A stretch of 64,000 bases of DNA from Aquila chrysaetos chrysaetos. Taxonomy: Eukaryota; Chordata; Aves; Accipitriformes; Accipitridae. The notes under the pieces are model-generated. The model saw nothing but the letters and a program-made list of their open reading frames with translations, made no database searches and was not told where the DNA came from. Where the stretch lies: the NCBI RefSeq assembly GCF_900496995.4, contig NC_044018.1:30275825-30339824 (forward strand), written 5' to 3'. This document shows, one piece after another, positions 1-10,400 of this stretch; the stretch's first letter is position 1, and each line of letters starts with the position of its first letter. The translations under genes were made by a program, and so were the position numbers.

Positions 1-87
1 CTGATGGGGGGGTCCCAGAGGCAGGGGCCCCCCTCGTCCCAAGAGGAGGGGACGGGCATGTAACGGGACCCCCAGGGTGACTTTTTC

Positions 88-93
88 AATAAA
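88..93 (+). terminator. Poly(A) signal of an unidentified upstream gene
   Basis: AATAAA on the + strand within an A-rich stretch, about 100 bases before the poly(A) signal of the opposite-strand gene. Bases 1-110 are therefore probably the last part of a 3'UTR converging on MCRS1. No coding sequence is visible, so the gene cannot be named from the sequence. In human, KCNH3 converges on MCRS1, which makes it a candidate by synteny only. Confidence 0.5.
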
Positions 94-188
94 AAAGTAA
101 TGTTAAGAACAGGAGCTGCGGGTCTTGTGTCCCCCCCCGGGGTGGCCCCAGGCCCTGGGGACCCCCACATCGGGGCAGGGGAAAACAC

Positions 189-194
189 TTTATT
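189..194 (-). terminator. MCRS1: MCRS1 poly(A) signal
   Basis: TTTATT on the + strand reads AATAAA on the - strand, 175 bases beyond the MCRS1 stop codon. It implies a short 3'UTR ending near position 170 and a tail-to-tail arrangement with the + strand transcript ending around 110. Confidence 0.7.
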
Positions 195-368
195 AGAAGG
201 TAACAATCTCCAGCCCTGGGGCTGGGGGCAGGAGGGGCCCAGCACCCCCAGGGAGGCATCTTGAGGGGGGCCAGGGGGCCCCAGTGCCAAACTGGGGGCT
301 GTGGGGACCCCCACTCCCCCCATACAGGGCCAGTGGGGGGGACCTGGCAGAGCAGCCCCCAGCCCTCG

Positions 369-2950
369 TCACTGCTGGGCCAGCTTGGCCGCCTCCGCCT
401 TGATGAGGGCGATCAGGTCCTGGTTGATGAGGAAGACGAAGCGGAGGCTGGCGATCTGGGGAGGGGGGAGCAGAGGGTGAGCAGGATGGGACCCCTAGAC
501 CCCCCAGGACGCCCCCCCCGCCCCCGCATTGGGGCTCACCTCCACCACCGAGTTGTTGTTCAGCTTCCACTTGTTGCCACCGAGCACGGGGCGCCCATCG
601 ATGTAGATAGGGCGCCGGCCCTCATTAGCGATGAAGAAATCCCCGTTATTCTTCAACTTGATGACGCCTGGAGGGGGGGATATGGGGTGAGAGGGGATAT
701 GGGGTGAGAGGAGGGGGGATACAGGGTGAGAGGAGGGGGGAACGCAGCTCTCCCTGCTCCAGAGCCCCCCAAGACCTGCCCCAGCCCCGATCCCCGTCCC
801 TACCCTGCTTGCGGGAGATCTTCCAGGCCGGTCCCTCCAGCGCCAGGTCCACGTCGATCTGGTTGTCCTTTGTGGCTCTGCCCAGCGTGATCTGGGGGAA
901 GGAAGTGACAGGGGGCCGTGGTGAGGCCGGGGGGGGCTCCCTGGGGAGTGGGGGGGCTCTGCTAGGGTGAGGGACGGGGGGCACAACACCTGCGCTCACC
1001 TCCCGGGAACGCATGAGGTACCGCACCATGCGGCCCCGCAGTACGGCCAGCGTCTGGCTGTCAAAGTCCGGGGAGCTCATGCCTGCAGGAAGGAGGAGGG
1101 AGAGGGGTGGAGGGACAGACAGACAGCTGGGGGGACGGACAGACGGCCCCCCCTGGCTCCCAGCTCTCACCTGTGATGCTGTCGACCAGCACCTGCCACT
1201 TGTGCAGCTCCTGCTCCAGCTGCCGGATCTCCCGCTTCTGGCGCCGGTCGGCCACAGTCAGCTCTGGGGGAAAAAGGGAAAAGGGAGGTGGGGAGGGTGG
1301 GGGGCACCTATCCCCCATCCTGGGGGGGGTCCTGGGCCTCTCCCCACCAATTCAGGCTGCCCAGATGGGAGCGGGCTGGACTCACCGTGCTCCAGCACCT
1401 CGTCCCGCACATCCCTGCAGGGGAGAAGAGGCAGGATGAAACTGTGCTCCCCCCGCAGCCACGGCCCCTCTCCCCACCCCAGCCCCCCAAAACCCTCACT
1501 TCAGCTTGCTGTCATCAAGCATGTCCTCAGCGTCCGAGAAGTTCAGCACTTGGTCCCCCTTGGGCAGCGGCTGCACTGAAAGGAGCAGGAGGAGAAAGAG
1601 TGAGGGGGCTGGGGTGGGGGGGGCACAGGGGATGCAGGGGACACAGGGGACCCTCCCGGCCTCACCGGTCTGGTCGTCCAGCAGGTAGTACTGCTTCATG
1701 AGCTGCCAGTGGAGCTGCAGAGCCTTGGCCGTCCGGGAGGGGTAAAAGACGTCAGGATGCTTGTGGAGCAGCTCCTGGAAGGTGTCGAGTGTGGGCTGGC
1801 TGGTCTGCGGAGGGGAGAAGGGACACATGGCACCAGGGACCCCCATCGAGAGCCCAAGACCCCCAGACTGGAACCCCCCCATCCCGCTCCGCTCCCGGCT
1901 GGCTCTTACCGATCCCACCTTGTTCAGCAGCTGCTCCTCAGCTTTGCTGAAGAGCACTTTGCTCTGGATGGCGGCGATCGCCTCGGGGTGCAGCTGCCGC
2001 ATGGCCTGGCAGGCCAGCCTGGTGCGGGGGGGGGAAAATCGCAGTGTGAGAGCCCCCACCGGCCCCCACCCGGGATGGCTCTGCCCCTCCAGGCCTGTCC
2101 CGCACTCACTTGGAGATGATGGGGTCGTAGAGGAGCGCGTACCACCGCTCCTGGATCTCCCGCAGGTTGAAGCGGCAGCTGAACTTCACGCCCAAGTGCA
2201 CAGAAGTCAAGTCATTGGTCTGGAAAAGTCCCCAGGTGAGGGGACAGTCCCAAGGGGGGCCAGCCCCAAAACATAGTGATGGCAAACACCCCCCTGCGAG
2301 GCTCCCCAGGGGGACAGGCAGCTTCCCCTGGGGTCGTTACCTGCAGCACGGCATTGATGAGCAAAAGGTCGTCAGCGGGTTTCCAGCGGCCCAGGTCCTT
2401 CGTCACCTGCAGGGGCTGTTTGCTCTTCTTCATCCGCTTGGCGAGGCCGGGGGTCGGGACCGGGCTGGGCGCGATGGGGGTGGACACAGACTTGGAGACC
2501 TGGGTGGGCAGAGGCGAGGTTTCGGGGTCTCTCGGAGCTCCCCAGACCCCTGGCCGGCCCCTGGATGTCCCCACCAGCCCCTTACCTTCTTCTTCTCACT
2601 AGAGGAGGGCTCACTGCCTGAGCAGCGCCCGGGCTCGACCCCACCGGCGCCCTTGGCCCGGCTAGAGGATTTGGCAAGGCTGCTCTCTACCAGCTCATCG
2701 TCAAACTTCTTCCGCTTGATGAACCTGGAAAAAACGAAGACGCTTTTGAGTCCCGGTGCCCGCGGGCCACCGTCTCCTGCAGACAGGCAAGCAGCAGGCA
2801 GGGCTCAGCCCTGCACCCCCCCCGTCCCACCCCGGCGTACCGCGACGAGCTGCGGCGCTTGGGGATGGCACCCGAGGCTTGGGCCGAACCCCGCTTCTGC
2901 CCCGCCAGCGACTCCTCGTCCTCGGAGCGGCTCGTTGCGCCCGACGCCAT
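369..2950 (-). CDS. MCRS1: Microspherule protein 1 (MCRS1), complete
   Basis: MCRS1 is a nuclear FHA-domain protein of the INO80 and NSL/MOF chromatin complexes that also acts at spindle microtubule minus ends. Thirteen coding exons join in frame to 449 codons plus stop: 2841-2950, 2586-2724, 2341-2499, 2110-2219, 1910-2018, 1666-1804, 1500-1575, 1386-1414, 1171-1263, 1000-1082, 804-891, 540-667 and 369-455. The N-terminus (MASGATSRSEDEESLAGQKR) and the basic segment FIKRKKFDDELVESS match the vertebrate protein. The middle carries the coiled-coil region ADRRQKREIRQLEQELHKW. The C-terminal FHA domain includes NQIDVDLALEGPAWKISRKQ and ends at KLAQQ. Every splice phase agrees. I chose the ATG at 2950 because it is conserved. 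An upstream exon (3544 to about 3660) is open in the same frame and could add about 40 residues, as in a longer human isoform. Confidence 0.95.
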
Positions 2951-3543
2951 CAGTCCGGAGAGCAGCACGTCTGCGGGGGACAGGAGAGAGAGGGGGGTGT
3001 CACCGGCTGCCCCCCAAAAGCTAACCCACAAAACCTCTGGGCTCCCCATTGCAGCTGGGGGTGCAGCCTTCCCGGGGGCTTTTGGGGGGGGCGGGGGGGG
3101 GACAACGACACGACTCCAACCCCGTAGGGATCTGGGGGGATGCTGGGAACACGGGAACTTGGCGGGGAAAAGCAGGAGGACACGGGGAAAGTGAAGTGGT
3201 CGTGGAAATGGGGAGGGGGGGGTCACGGGGGGCCGTGGGCGGCAGCGAGGGACACGGCAAGGCAGGGGGCACGGGGGGAGGCACAAGGGGACACGGAGGG
3301 ACATGGGGGCACCGGGGGTTACATGAGGAGCCCGGGGAGGGGATGAGGGACACGGTGGTGGCGGGGGGGGGGGGGGCGCAGGGCCCTGTCGGGGTCCCCC
3401 AGGCAAACCCCCCCCCCCCGCCCCGGCCCGGGGAGGACCCAGGTCCGTCCCCCCACCCCCGGCTGCCGCCTCCCGCGGGGCGTCGTTCGTCTGTCCGTCC
3501 CCGCCCCGGGCAGCCGGTGCCGGCTCCGGTGCCGCGGCCTCAC

Positions 3544-3660
3544 CATCCCCGGGAGCGGAGGCTCCGGCCGCTCCGCGACGGCGTCCGCCCGGGCGCCTCC
3601 ATGGACGGCGCCGCTTCCGGGTACCCACCGGAAAACGGTTTGACATCAGCATCAGGCGCG
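3544..3660 (-). other. MCRS1: Probable MCRS1 first exon, possible N-terminal extension
   Basis: A splice donor (GATG|GTGAGG on the - strand) ends at 3544 and joins in phase to the acceptor before 2970. The frame stays open upstream through an arginine-rich stretch to two ATGs (3652 and 3646). The peptide before the conserved start ends in DVLLSGL, resembling the residues before MASG in human MCRS1 isoforms. It could be 5'UTR or coding. Confidence 0.5.
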
Positions 3661-3677
3661 GTGAAGCCGGGGAGTGC

Positions 3678-4016
3678 GCCGCCATTTTAAAGGTTCCGCC
3701 CGGCCCCTGCGGCGCGGCGCCATCTTGGCTCAGGGCGCCGCCATCTTGGCTAAGGGCAGGGCCGCACATCCCGCATCCACCCCGCTCCTTTCGGGGCCGC
3801 CGTTGCCGGTGGGTCGGGGGCGGCCGGGCCCAACCCACGGGCAGGGACGGGGACGAGCCCCGTTATCCCGGCAGACAGGGCTCGTCCCGGCCCCGGCAGC
3901 GTAGCTACCCGCCGCCCGTGGAAACGTCCACACCCATCATGGCGGCACCCGCCGCCACACCCATCATGGCGGCTCCCCAGTGCCCCCCCCCCCACGGCCA
4001 CACCCATCATGGCCGA
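3678..4016 (-). promoter_or_regulatory. MCRS1: MCRS1 CpG-rich promoter with YY1-like motif cluster
   Basis: GCCGCCATTTTA (3678), GCGCCATCTTGG (3717) and GCCGCCATCTTGG (3737) match the YY1 consensus CCGCCATNTTG. Three further inverted copies sit in tandem near 3937, 3963 and 4005, within a repeated CACACCCATCATGGC unit. The region is GC-rich and lies directly 5' of the probable MCRS1 first exon. No TATA box was seen. Function is inferred from motif match. Confidence 0.55.
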
Positions 4017-4070
4017 CACCCCCAGGCTGCGAAGAAGGGAGACGGTCTCCGCGGAGGGGCTGTTCCTTCT

Positions 4071-4076
4071 TTTATT
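4071..4076 (-). terminator. ITGA7: ITGA7 poly(A) signal
   Basis: TTTATT on the + strand (AATAAA on the - strand) lies 240 bases after the stop codon of the B-type cytoplasmic exon. It gives a short ITGA7 3'UTR that ends within about 100 bases of the MCRS1 promoter motifs. Confidence 0.7.
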
Positions 4077-4315
4077 GGGTCGAGCATCGCTGCAGGGCCG
4101 AGCTGACCCCGTGGGGCCGAGCCCTCCCCGTGGGGTCCAGCCCTTCCCGTGGGGCCGACGAGCCCCGTCCCTGTGCGAGCAGCCCCGCGTGTGCCGGCAC
4201 ACGCGTGTGCCTCCCCACACGCGGTGCCAGAGGGTCCTTCCCTGGGGCCGCGAAGGAGGGTCCCGTGTCCAGCGTCCCGTGCGCGTGCCACCGTCCCCCG
4301 GGACCTGGGGGGGGT

Positions 4316-4498
4316 CTACGCCGAGCTGGGGGCGACATGGCCGTCGTTGGCCTCGCTCAAGTTGGCGGCCCACTCCTTCCTCTGGATGGTGCCCGTCTTC
4401 TCCTCGCGGAACTGCTGCCGCTCCTCCCGCGGGATCTTCACGGCGTGGTACTGCGGCACGGCCGGCGGCGCGTAGCGCGCCCGGCGGAAGAAGCCCAG
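4316..4498 (-). other. ITGA7: ITGA7 B-type cytoplasmic tail exon
   Basis: Terminal exon encoding 60 residues from [20 protein letters not shown] through [18 protein letters not shown] to a stop at 4316. It matches the membrane-proximal half of the human alpha-7B tail. It has GFFRR instead of GFFKR and lacks the long DGHP-rich extension of mammalian alpha-7B. It is used when the A exon is skipped. Confidence 0.9.
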
Positions 4499-7400
4499 CT
4501 GCGGGGGACCGGCGAGTCAGGGCCCCGCGGGGACGCCTTGGCTTTGGGAACGGCTCCGCGAGCCCGCGGCACCGGCGCTTGTGCCGGCGCTGGCCCATCC
4601 CTCGGCGCTCACCCCAAAAGAGCAGGGGCGTGCGCTTTGCACCGGCACTTGTGCAACCGCGCGCCAGCACCGCAAACGCTCGCACGTCCCGGTTCGGGCA
4701 CAGCAAACCCTTGCACGATCGTGTGCCGGCACTGCAAACCCACATACACCCACACTGCAAACCCTCGCACGCCCACACACCAGCACTGCAAACCCATGCA
4801 CCAGCACTGCAAACCCTCGCACGTCCCGGTTTGGACACTCCAAACCCTCGCACACCCGTGTACCAGCACTGCAAACCCTCGCACGTCCCGGTTTGGACAC
4901 TCCAAACCCTCGCACACCCGTGCACCAGCACTGCAAACCCTCGCACGTCCCGGTTTGGACACTGCTAACCCTCGCACACCCACACACCAGCACTGCAAAC
5001 CCTCGCACGTCCCGGTTTGGACGCTGCAAACCCTCGCACACCCACACACCAGCACTGCAAACCCTCGCACGTCCCGGTTTGGACGCTGCAAACCCTCGCA
5101 CACCCACACGCCAGCACTGCAAACCCTCGTTCCCTCCACCCTGACGCCGCACACCCACGCACACCCGCACGCAGACCCTGCAAACCCCCGTCCCTCCGCC
5201 TCGGCACGCCGCCAGCCCTCGCACACCCGCGCAGGGTGGCCGCCAGCCCTCGCACACCCCTGCGCACCGGTGCTCGCTGCCCGCCGGGGCCAGGGCGGGA
5301 GAGCCCTGCGTTACCGCTCGCCCTCCAGCGCCTGCTTCTCCGCCGCGGAGGGCTGCAGGCCCAGGCGGGCCCGGTAATAGTTAGCGGCGTAGCGGGACTT
5401 TCGGCTGCTCCGCTTGAAGAAGCCGCACTGGGGAGGAAGCGAGAGGGTGAGGCTGGGCAAGGCCAGGCTGCGTGGCACGGCACGGCATGGCACGGCGTGG
5501 CACAGCGTGGCTGGGGTGGCATGGCACGACATGGCACAGCACGGCACGACATGGCATGGCACAGATGGGATGGCACAGCATGGCGTAGCTGGGGTGGCAC
5601 GGCACGGCACAACGTGGCACGGCACGGCGTAGCTGGGGTGGCACGGCACAGCATGTCCAGGGGACCCCGTGCCACGGGGAGGGGGACGCATCTTGCCGCG
5701 AGGACCCCGACCCTCACCTTCCAGAGGATGAAGACGAGCAGGGCCAGGACGAGGATGCCGGCCAGCACGGCCAGCAGGATGACCCACCACGGCACGCCGC
5801 CGGCCACCGCCGCCCCGGGGTCCAGGTAGATGGAGACGGGGATCTGGGGAGGGGAGGGTGGTCAGGGGGCAGCGAGGCGGTGGGTCGGGGGGGGGGCCGG
5901 GGTGCTGGGGGTGGGGGGGGGGCCAGACCTGCGTGGAGGCATCCTTCAGCACCAGGTTCTTGATGGAGGAGGTCACCGAGACGCTGGCGCGCACGATCAG
6001 CTCCACCGAGGTGACGGCCAGGTACTCCTGTGGCGGGGGGGCACGGGATGGGCTGAGCCCCCTCCGCAGCCCGGGGGGGACCTGTCCCCATCCCGGGGGG
6101 GGCCCATCCACGTCCCCTCCTACCTCCAGGAAGGTGCTGTTCCAGAGACGCCCGCGGGCCGTCAGCACGGCGGCGCGCTCGAAGCTGTACAGCGGGCAGC
6201 GGAAGGCCAGGCAGCGCGCGGTGCCCTGGGCACAGTCCTGCGGGATGGGACGGGATGGGGGGATCAGCCCGGCCGAGCACCCCACCACCAGCCGGGGCAC
6301 CCCAACATTAGGTGTGCCGGAATAGGTGCACCCCAGGAGCGGGTGTACTCCGGCTGCTGGTGCACCCCATGCACGGTGGCACCCCGGCAGTTAGTGCTCC
6401 CCAGGAGCGGGTGCACCCCAGGAGCAGGGGTACCACAGGAGTGGGTGCTTATCAGGAGCAGGGGTACCCCAGGAGCAGGGGTACCCCAGGACTGAGTGCT
6501 CATCAGGAGCAGGGGTACCCCAGGAGCAGGGATACCCCAGAAGCAGGTGCACCCCAGGACTGAGTGCATCCCAGAAGCGGGTGCACCCCAGGATCAGGGA
6601 TACCCCAGGAGTGGGTGCTCCCCAGGAGCAGGGGTACCCCAGGACTGGGTGCACCCCAGAAGCGGGTGCATCCCAGGAGTGGGTGCTCCCCAGGAGCAGG
6701 GTACCACAGGAGTGGGTGCTCATCAGGATCATGGGTACCCCAGGAGCAGGGGTACCCCAGGACTGAGTGCTCATCAGGAGCAGGGGTACCCCAGGAGTGG
6801 GTGGTCCCCAGAAACGGGTGCACCCCAGAAGCGGGTGCCCCCCAGCCCCACTCACCAGCGTGACATTCTTCCTCCTCTCCGCAGGTGCCGGCACCCACCA
6901 GGACCCCGGAGTGGGTGCCTCAGCACCGTCAGCCTCCCCCGGTGGCTCCTGGAGGGGGGAAGGATGGGCATGAAGGGGGGGGCGGCAAGGACCCCCCCCC
7001 AGGCATGGATCCATCCCCGTGCCCCCCTCCGGCGGCGGTACCAGGGCCAGGCGCAGCGGGTTGGCGGCGGGGCTGCAGGCCACCCGCTGCCCCGGGGAAG
7101 CCGCCAGTTCCAGGTGCAGAGGGTAGAGCAGCCATTTCCCATTGCTGATCTCGTGGGGCCAGAGGAGGGTGAGGAAGGCTGAGCCCAGCGTCTTCAGCGA
7201 CTGGCCCCGGTTGGAGACCTGCCGGGGTGGGATGGGGGAACGGCGGCATGAGCGGGGCGGCACGGACACCCCCCCCCCCCCCCCCCGCGCCACAGCCACC
7301 CCCCATCCAGCAGCGTGGGGCAGGAAGGGGAGCAGCAGGGCTGAGACCCCCGGCGTCCCGCGTGCCCCCCGTCCCCTCGCCGCGGGAGCCAGGCGTCAGG

Positions 7401-10400
7401 GTGACTCACCGTGACTTCGAAGCGCACGGCGCTGCCCACCTGGCTCTCCCGCCGCACGGCGCTCTCCCCCCGCACCACCCCGCCGAAGAAGAGCCGGGGC
7501 GGTACGGCCACGCTGTGGGGACAGCCGGGGGTCAGGGCAGCCCTGGAGGGGGGTGGTGGTGGTGGTGGTCCCAGACCCCCCCCCTTCCCACCCTCACTCA
7601 CCCCGTCACGGAGAGCGGCAGCTCGATGACCACGCGGGCGCGAGCCACCACCGGCTCCAGCCCGGGCTGCTCGCTGATCCTGGGGACAAGGCAGGGAGGA
7701 ATCAGGGGGGGCATCACCCCGAACCCCCACTGCAGACACACAGAGCCGAGCGTGGGGCTCTGCCGTGAAGGTCCCCGACCCCCCCGGGGCTCACGTGGAC
7801 AGGGCGAGCTCCACCGCCAGGTCCGTGGTCTGGATGGTGATGCCCAGGGTGCTGAGGATGAGGAAGAACCGCACCTGGGGGCAGAGGCGTGAGGGCTGGG
7901 GCCGGGGCCAGGGACTGGGGGCCGGGGGGAGCGGGGAGCTGCACCCACCTGGGCTCCGCGTTTCATGGGGTTCCCCAGCTCGCACTCCACCTGCGAGCCA
8001 TTCTGGTTGGCGAGGCACACCACCGGTTTGTCCTGGGGGGGCAGAGAGCTGAGACCCTGCTGCTGGGGGTCCCCCCCAGCCTGCTGCACCCCGGGACTAA
8101 CCCCTTCCTGCACCCCTGGCACCAGCCCCATCCCTCTGCTTCCCTAGGACCGTCCTCATCCTTCTGCATCCCAAGGACTGTCCCCATCCCTCCGTCCCCA
8201 GCACACCCAGGACCATCCCCATCCCTCTGCTCCCGAGGACCATCCTCATCCTTCTGCATCCCAAGGACCGTCCCCATCCCTCCATCCCCAGCACCCCTGG
8301 GACCATCCCCATCCCTCTGCATCCCCAGATCTCATCCCAGCCCACACCCCCAGGACCACCCTCTGCCCCCAGCACCCTCGGTACCACCCCCAGAGCACCC
8401 CAACCTCACTCCCCCCCGCCAGACCCCCACCGCACCGAGGACGCCCGGCCATCATAGGGGCGCAGGGCGGAGTAGGGCAGCTCCGGGGGGAACGTGGCGG
8501 TGAGCATGGCCTCGTGGGCATCGTCCCCATCCCGCTGCGGCTCCGCCGGGTCCGAGGGCAGGTTGGTGACGTGGATCTCCAGGGCCACGTCCTTCTGGTC
8601 GCTCATGGCGAAGATGGCGGTGCCATCCGCGCCCCTGGGGGCAGAGCGGCTGTGAGCCCCCCCACCCCACCCTGGGATGTCCCTGACACCCCACGGGTTG
8701 GGGACCCCCCCTCACCTGGGCAAGGGCAGGAAATCGGCGTCCCCCAGGCGGGCGCAGAACTGGAAGCGGAGCTGGAGGTTGCTCTGGCAGATCTTGTCAT
8801 CCCCGCAGCCTTGCTTCAGGAAATGCACCTGGGGGGGGAACACGGGGGGGGACGGGGACACTCCAGGCAGCCCCCGTGCGGGACGGTGCACCCCAGACCC
8901 CTGGGGAGGTGGGGGGGGGGGGGGGGTGGAACGCGGCCGGGTCCCCACCTCGGTGCGGTGGCTGCTGGGCTGCTGGGGGCTGAGCACGGGCAACAGGGGG
9001 GGCAGGGTGGCCCCCCGGCTCTGCCGCGTCGCCCCGGCTCCCTGGATGCCGTAGGCGAGGGTGACGGCGATGGGGCGCAGCTTGTCACGGATGCTGTCCT
9101 GCGGGCAGGGTAGGCGAGGGTGAGGGGGGGGAATGGGGGGGGGACAGGGATGAAGGTGGGGATGGGGGTGAGGATGAGGGCAGGGAGGGAAACAGGGATG
9201 AGGATGGGGATGGGGGATGAGGCCAGGGAGGAAGATGAGGATGAGGATGGGGATGGGGATGAGGATGGGGATTGGGATGGGGATGAGGACAGGGATGAAG
9301 ATGGGGATGGGGATGGGGATGGGGATGAGGGTGAGGATGGGGATGAGGATGGTGACCCACCTGGAGCTGGAAGGTGGCTTTGACGCAGGCGCGGGCGTGC
9401 TGCCGGGGCAGCTCCACTGTGTCGGAGAACTGATGCTCAGGGTCCGAGGGACGGCGGCCGAGGAAGGAGACGCGGGGGGCCTGGCCCAGGCGCCGGCGGT
9501 CCGTGTCAGCATCGAACACGTACTCCAGCACTGGGAGGGAGAGGGATGGGTGCGATGCCGGGGGTCCCTTGCCTCCCACCCCGGGGGGCTCCTGTCCCCC
9601 CCCCTGTGGTGCATCCCAAGGTCCCCCCACCCCGCTGCCTGTCCCCACCGCGCTCACCGAGGCGGGGGCTGTAGCTGGCGGGACTGGCCGTGTAGCTGAA
9701 GCAGGCTCGGACATCCACGCTGCGGGGGCACGGGGTGAGACGGGCGGCACCCACCCCCAGCCGTGCCCCGGCTGTGTGCCTGGGGGGGGGGAAGCGGGTG
9801 GCACCCACCAGACGCCCTCCTGGTGCTGGCAGTTGCTCTGCTCCAAATCGATGTTGGGGGGGAGAAGGGAGACGTTCCTGGAGACATGGATGACTGGCCG
9901 CGCCCTGCCAGGGGAGAAATGGGGGGTTCCAGGCTGGGGCCCCCCACCCTAAGCCTTGCACAGACCTGGCACTCGCCCCTTGCATGGGATCTCTGGCCGG
10001 GACCAGGGACCAGAGACCCCCTGGGTGAGGGGGCTGGGAGGTTTGAGGGGAGCCCTGCGATGGGGGATGCTCAGGGATGGGGATGCCCAGGGAGGGGGAT
10101 GCCCGGCGATAGGGATGCTCGGGGAGGGGGATGCTCGGGGATAGGGATGCTCGGGGAGGGGGATGCTCAGGGATAGGGATGCCTGGCGATAGGGACGCTT
10201 GGGGAGGAGGATGCTCGGGGATGGAAGCAGCCCAGGGGTGGGGGCTGCCCCAGCTGGGCTGCCCGTGGCGGGCACTCACCTGTACAGCACGACGGTGTCG
10301 GAGAGGGAGCCGACGAGCAGGTCGGGGTAGAGGTTCCCATCCACGTCCAGCCCCCCGGAGAGTGAGTACCCGAAGGCTGTCACTCCCACGCCCTCCCCGT

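Noticed and set aside
4740-5140. Regular 62-bp spacing resembling a CRISPR array
   Set aside because: Whole units repeat with no unique spacers; eukaryotic minisatellite.
3750-5377. Long open frames on both strands (398 and 465 codons)
   Set aside because: They are produced by the 62-bp minisatellite and GC-rich codon bias, overlap each other antisense, and have no family resemblance. The real coding here is the ITGA7 tail exons.
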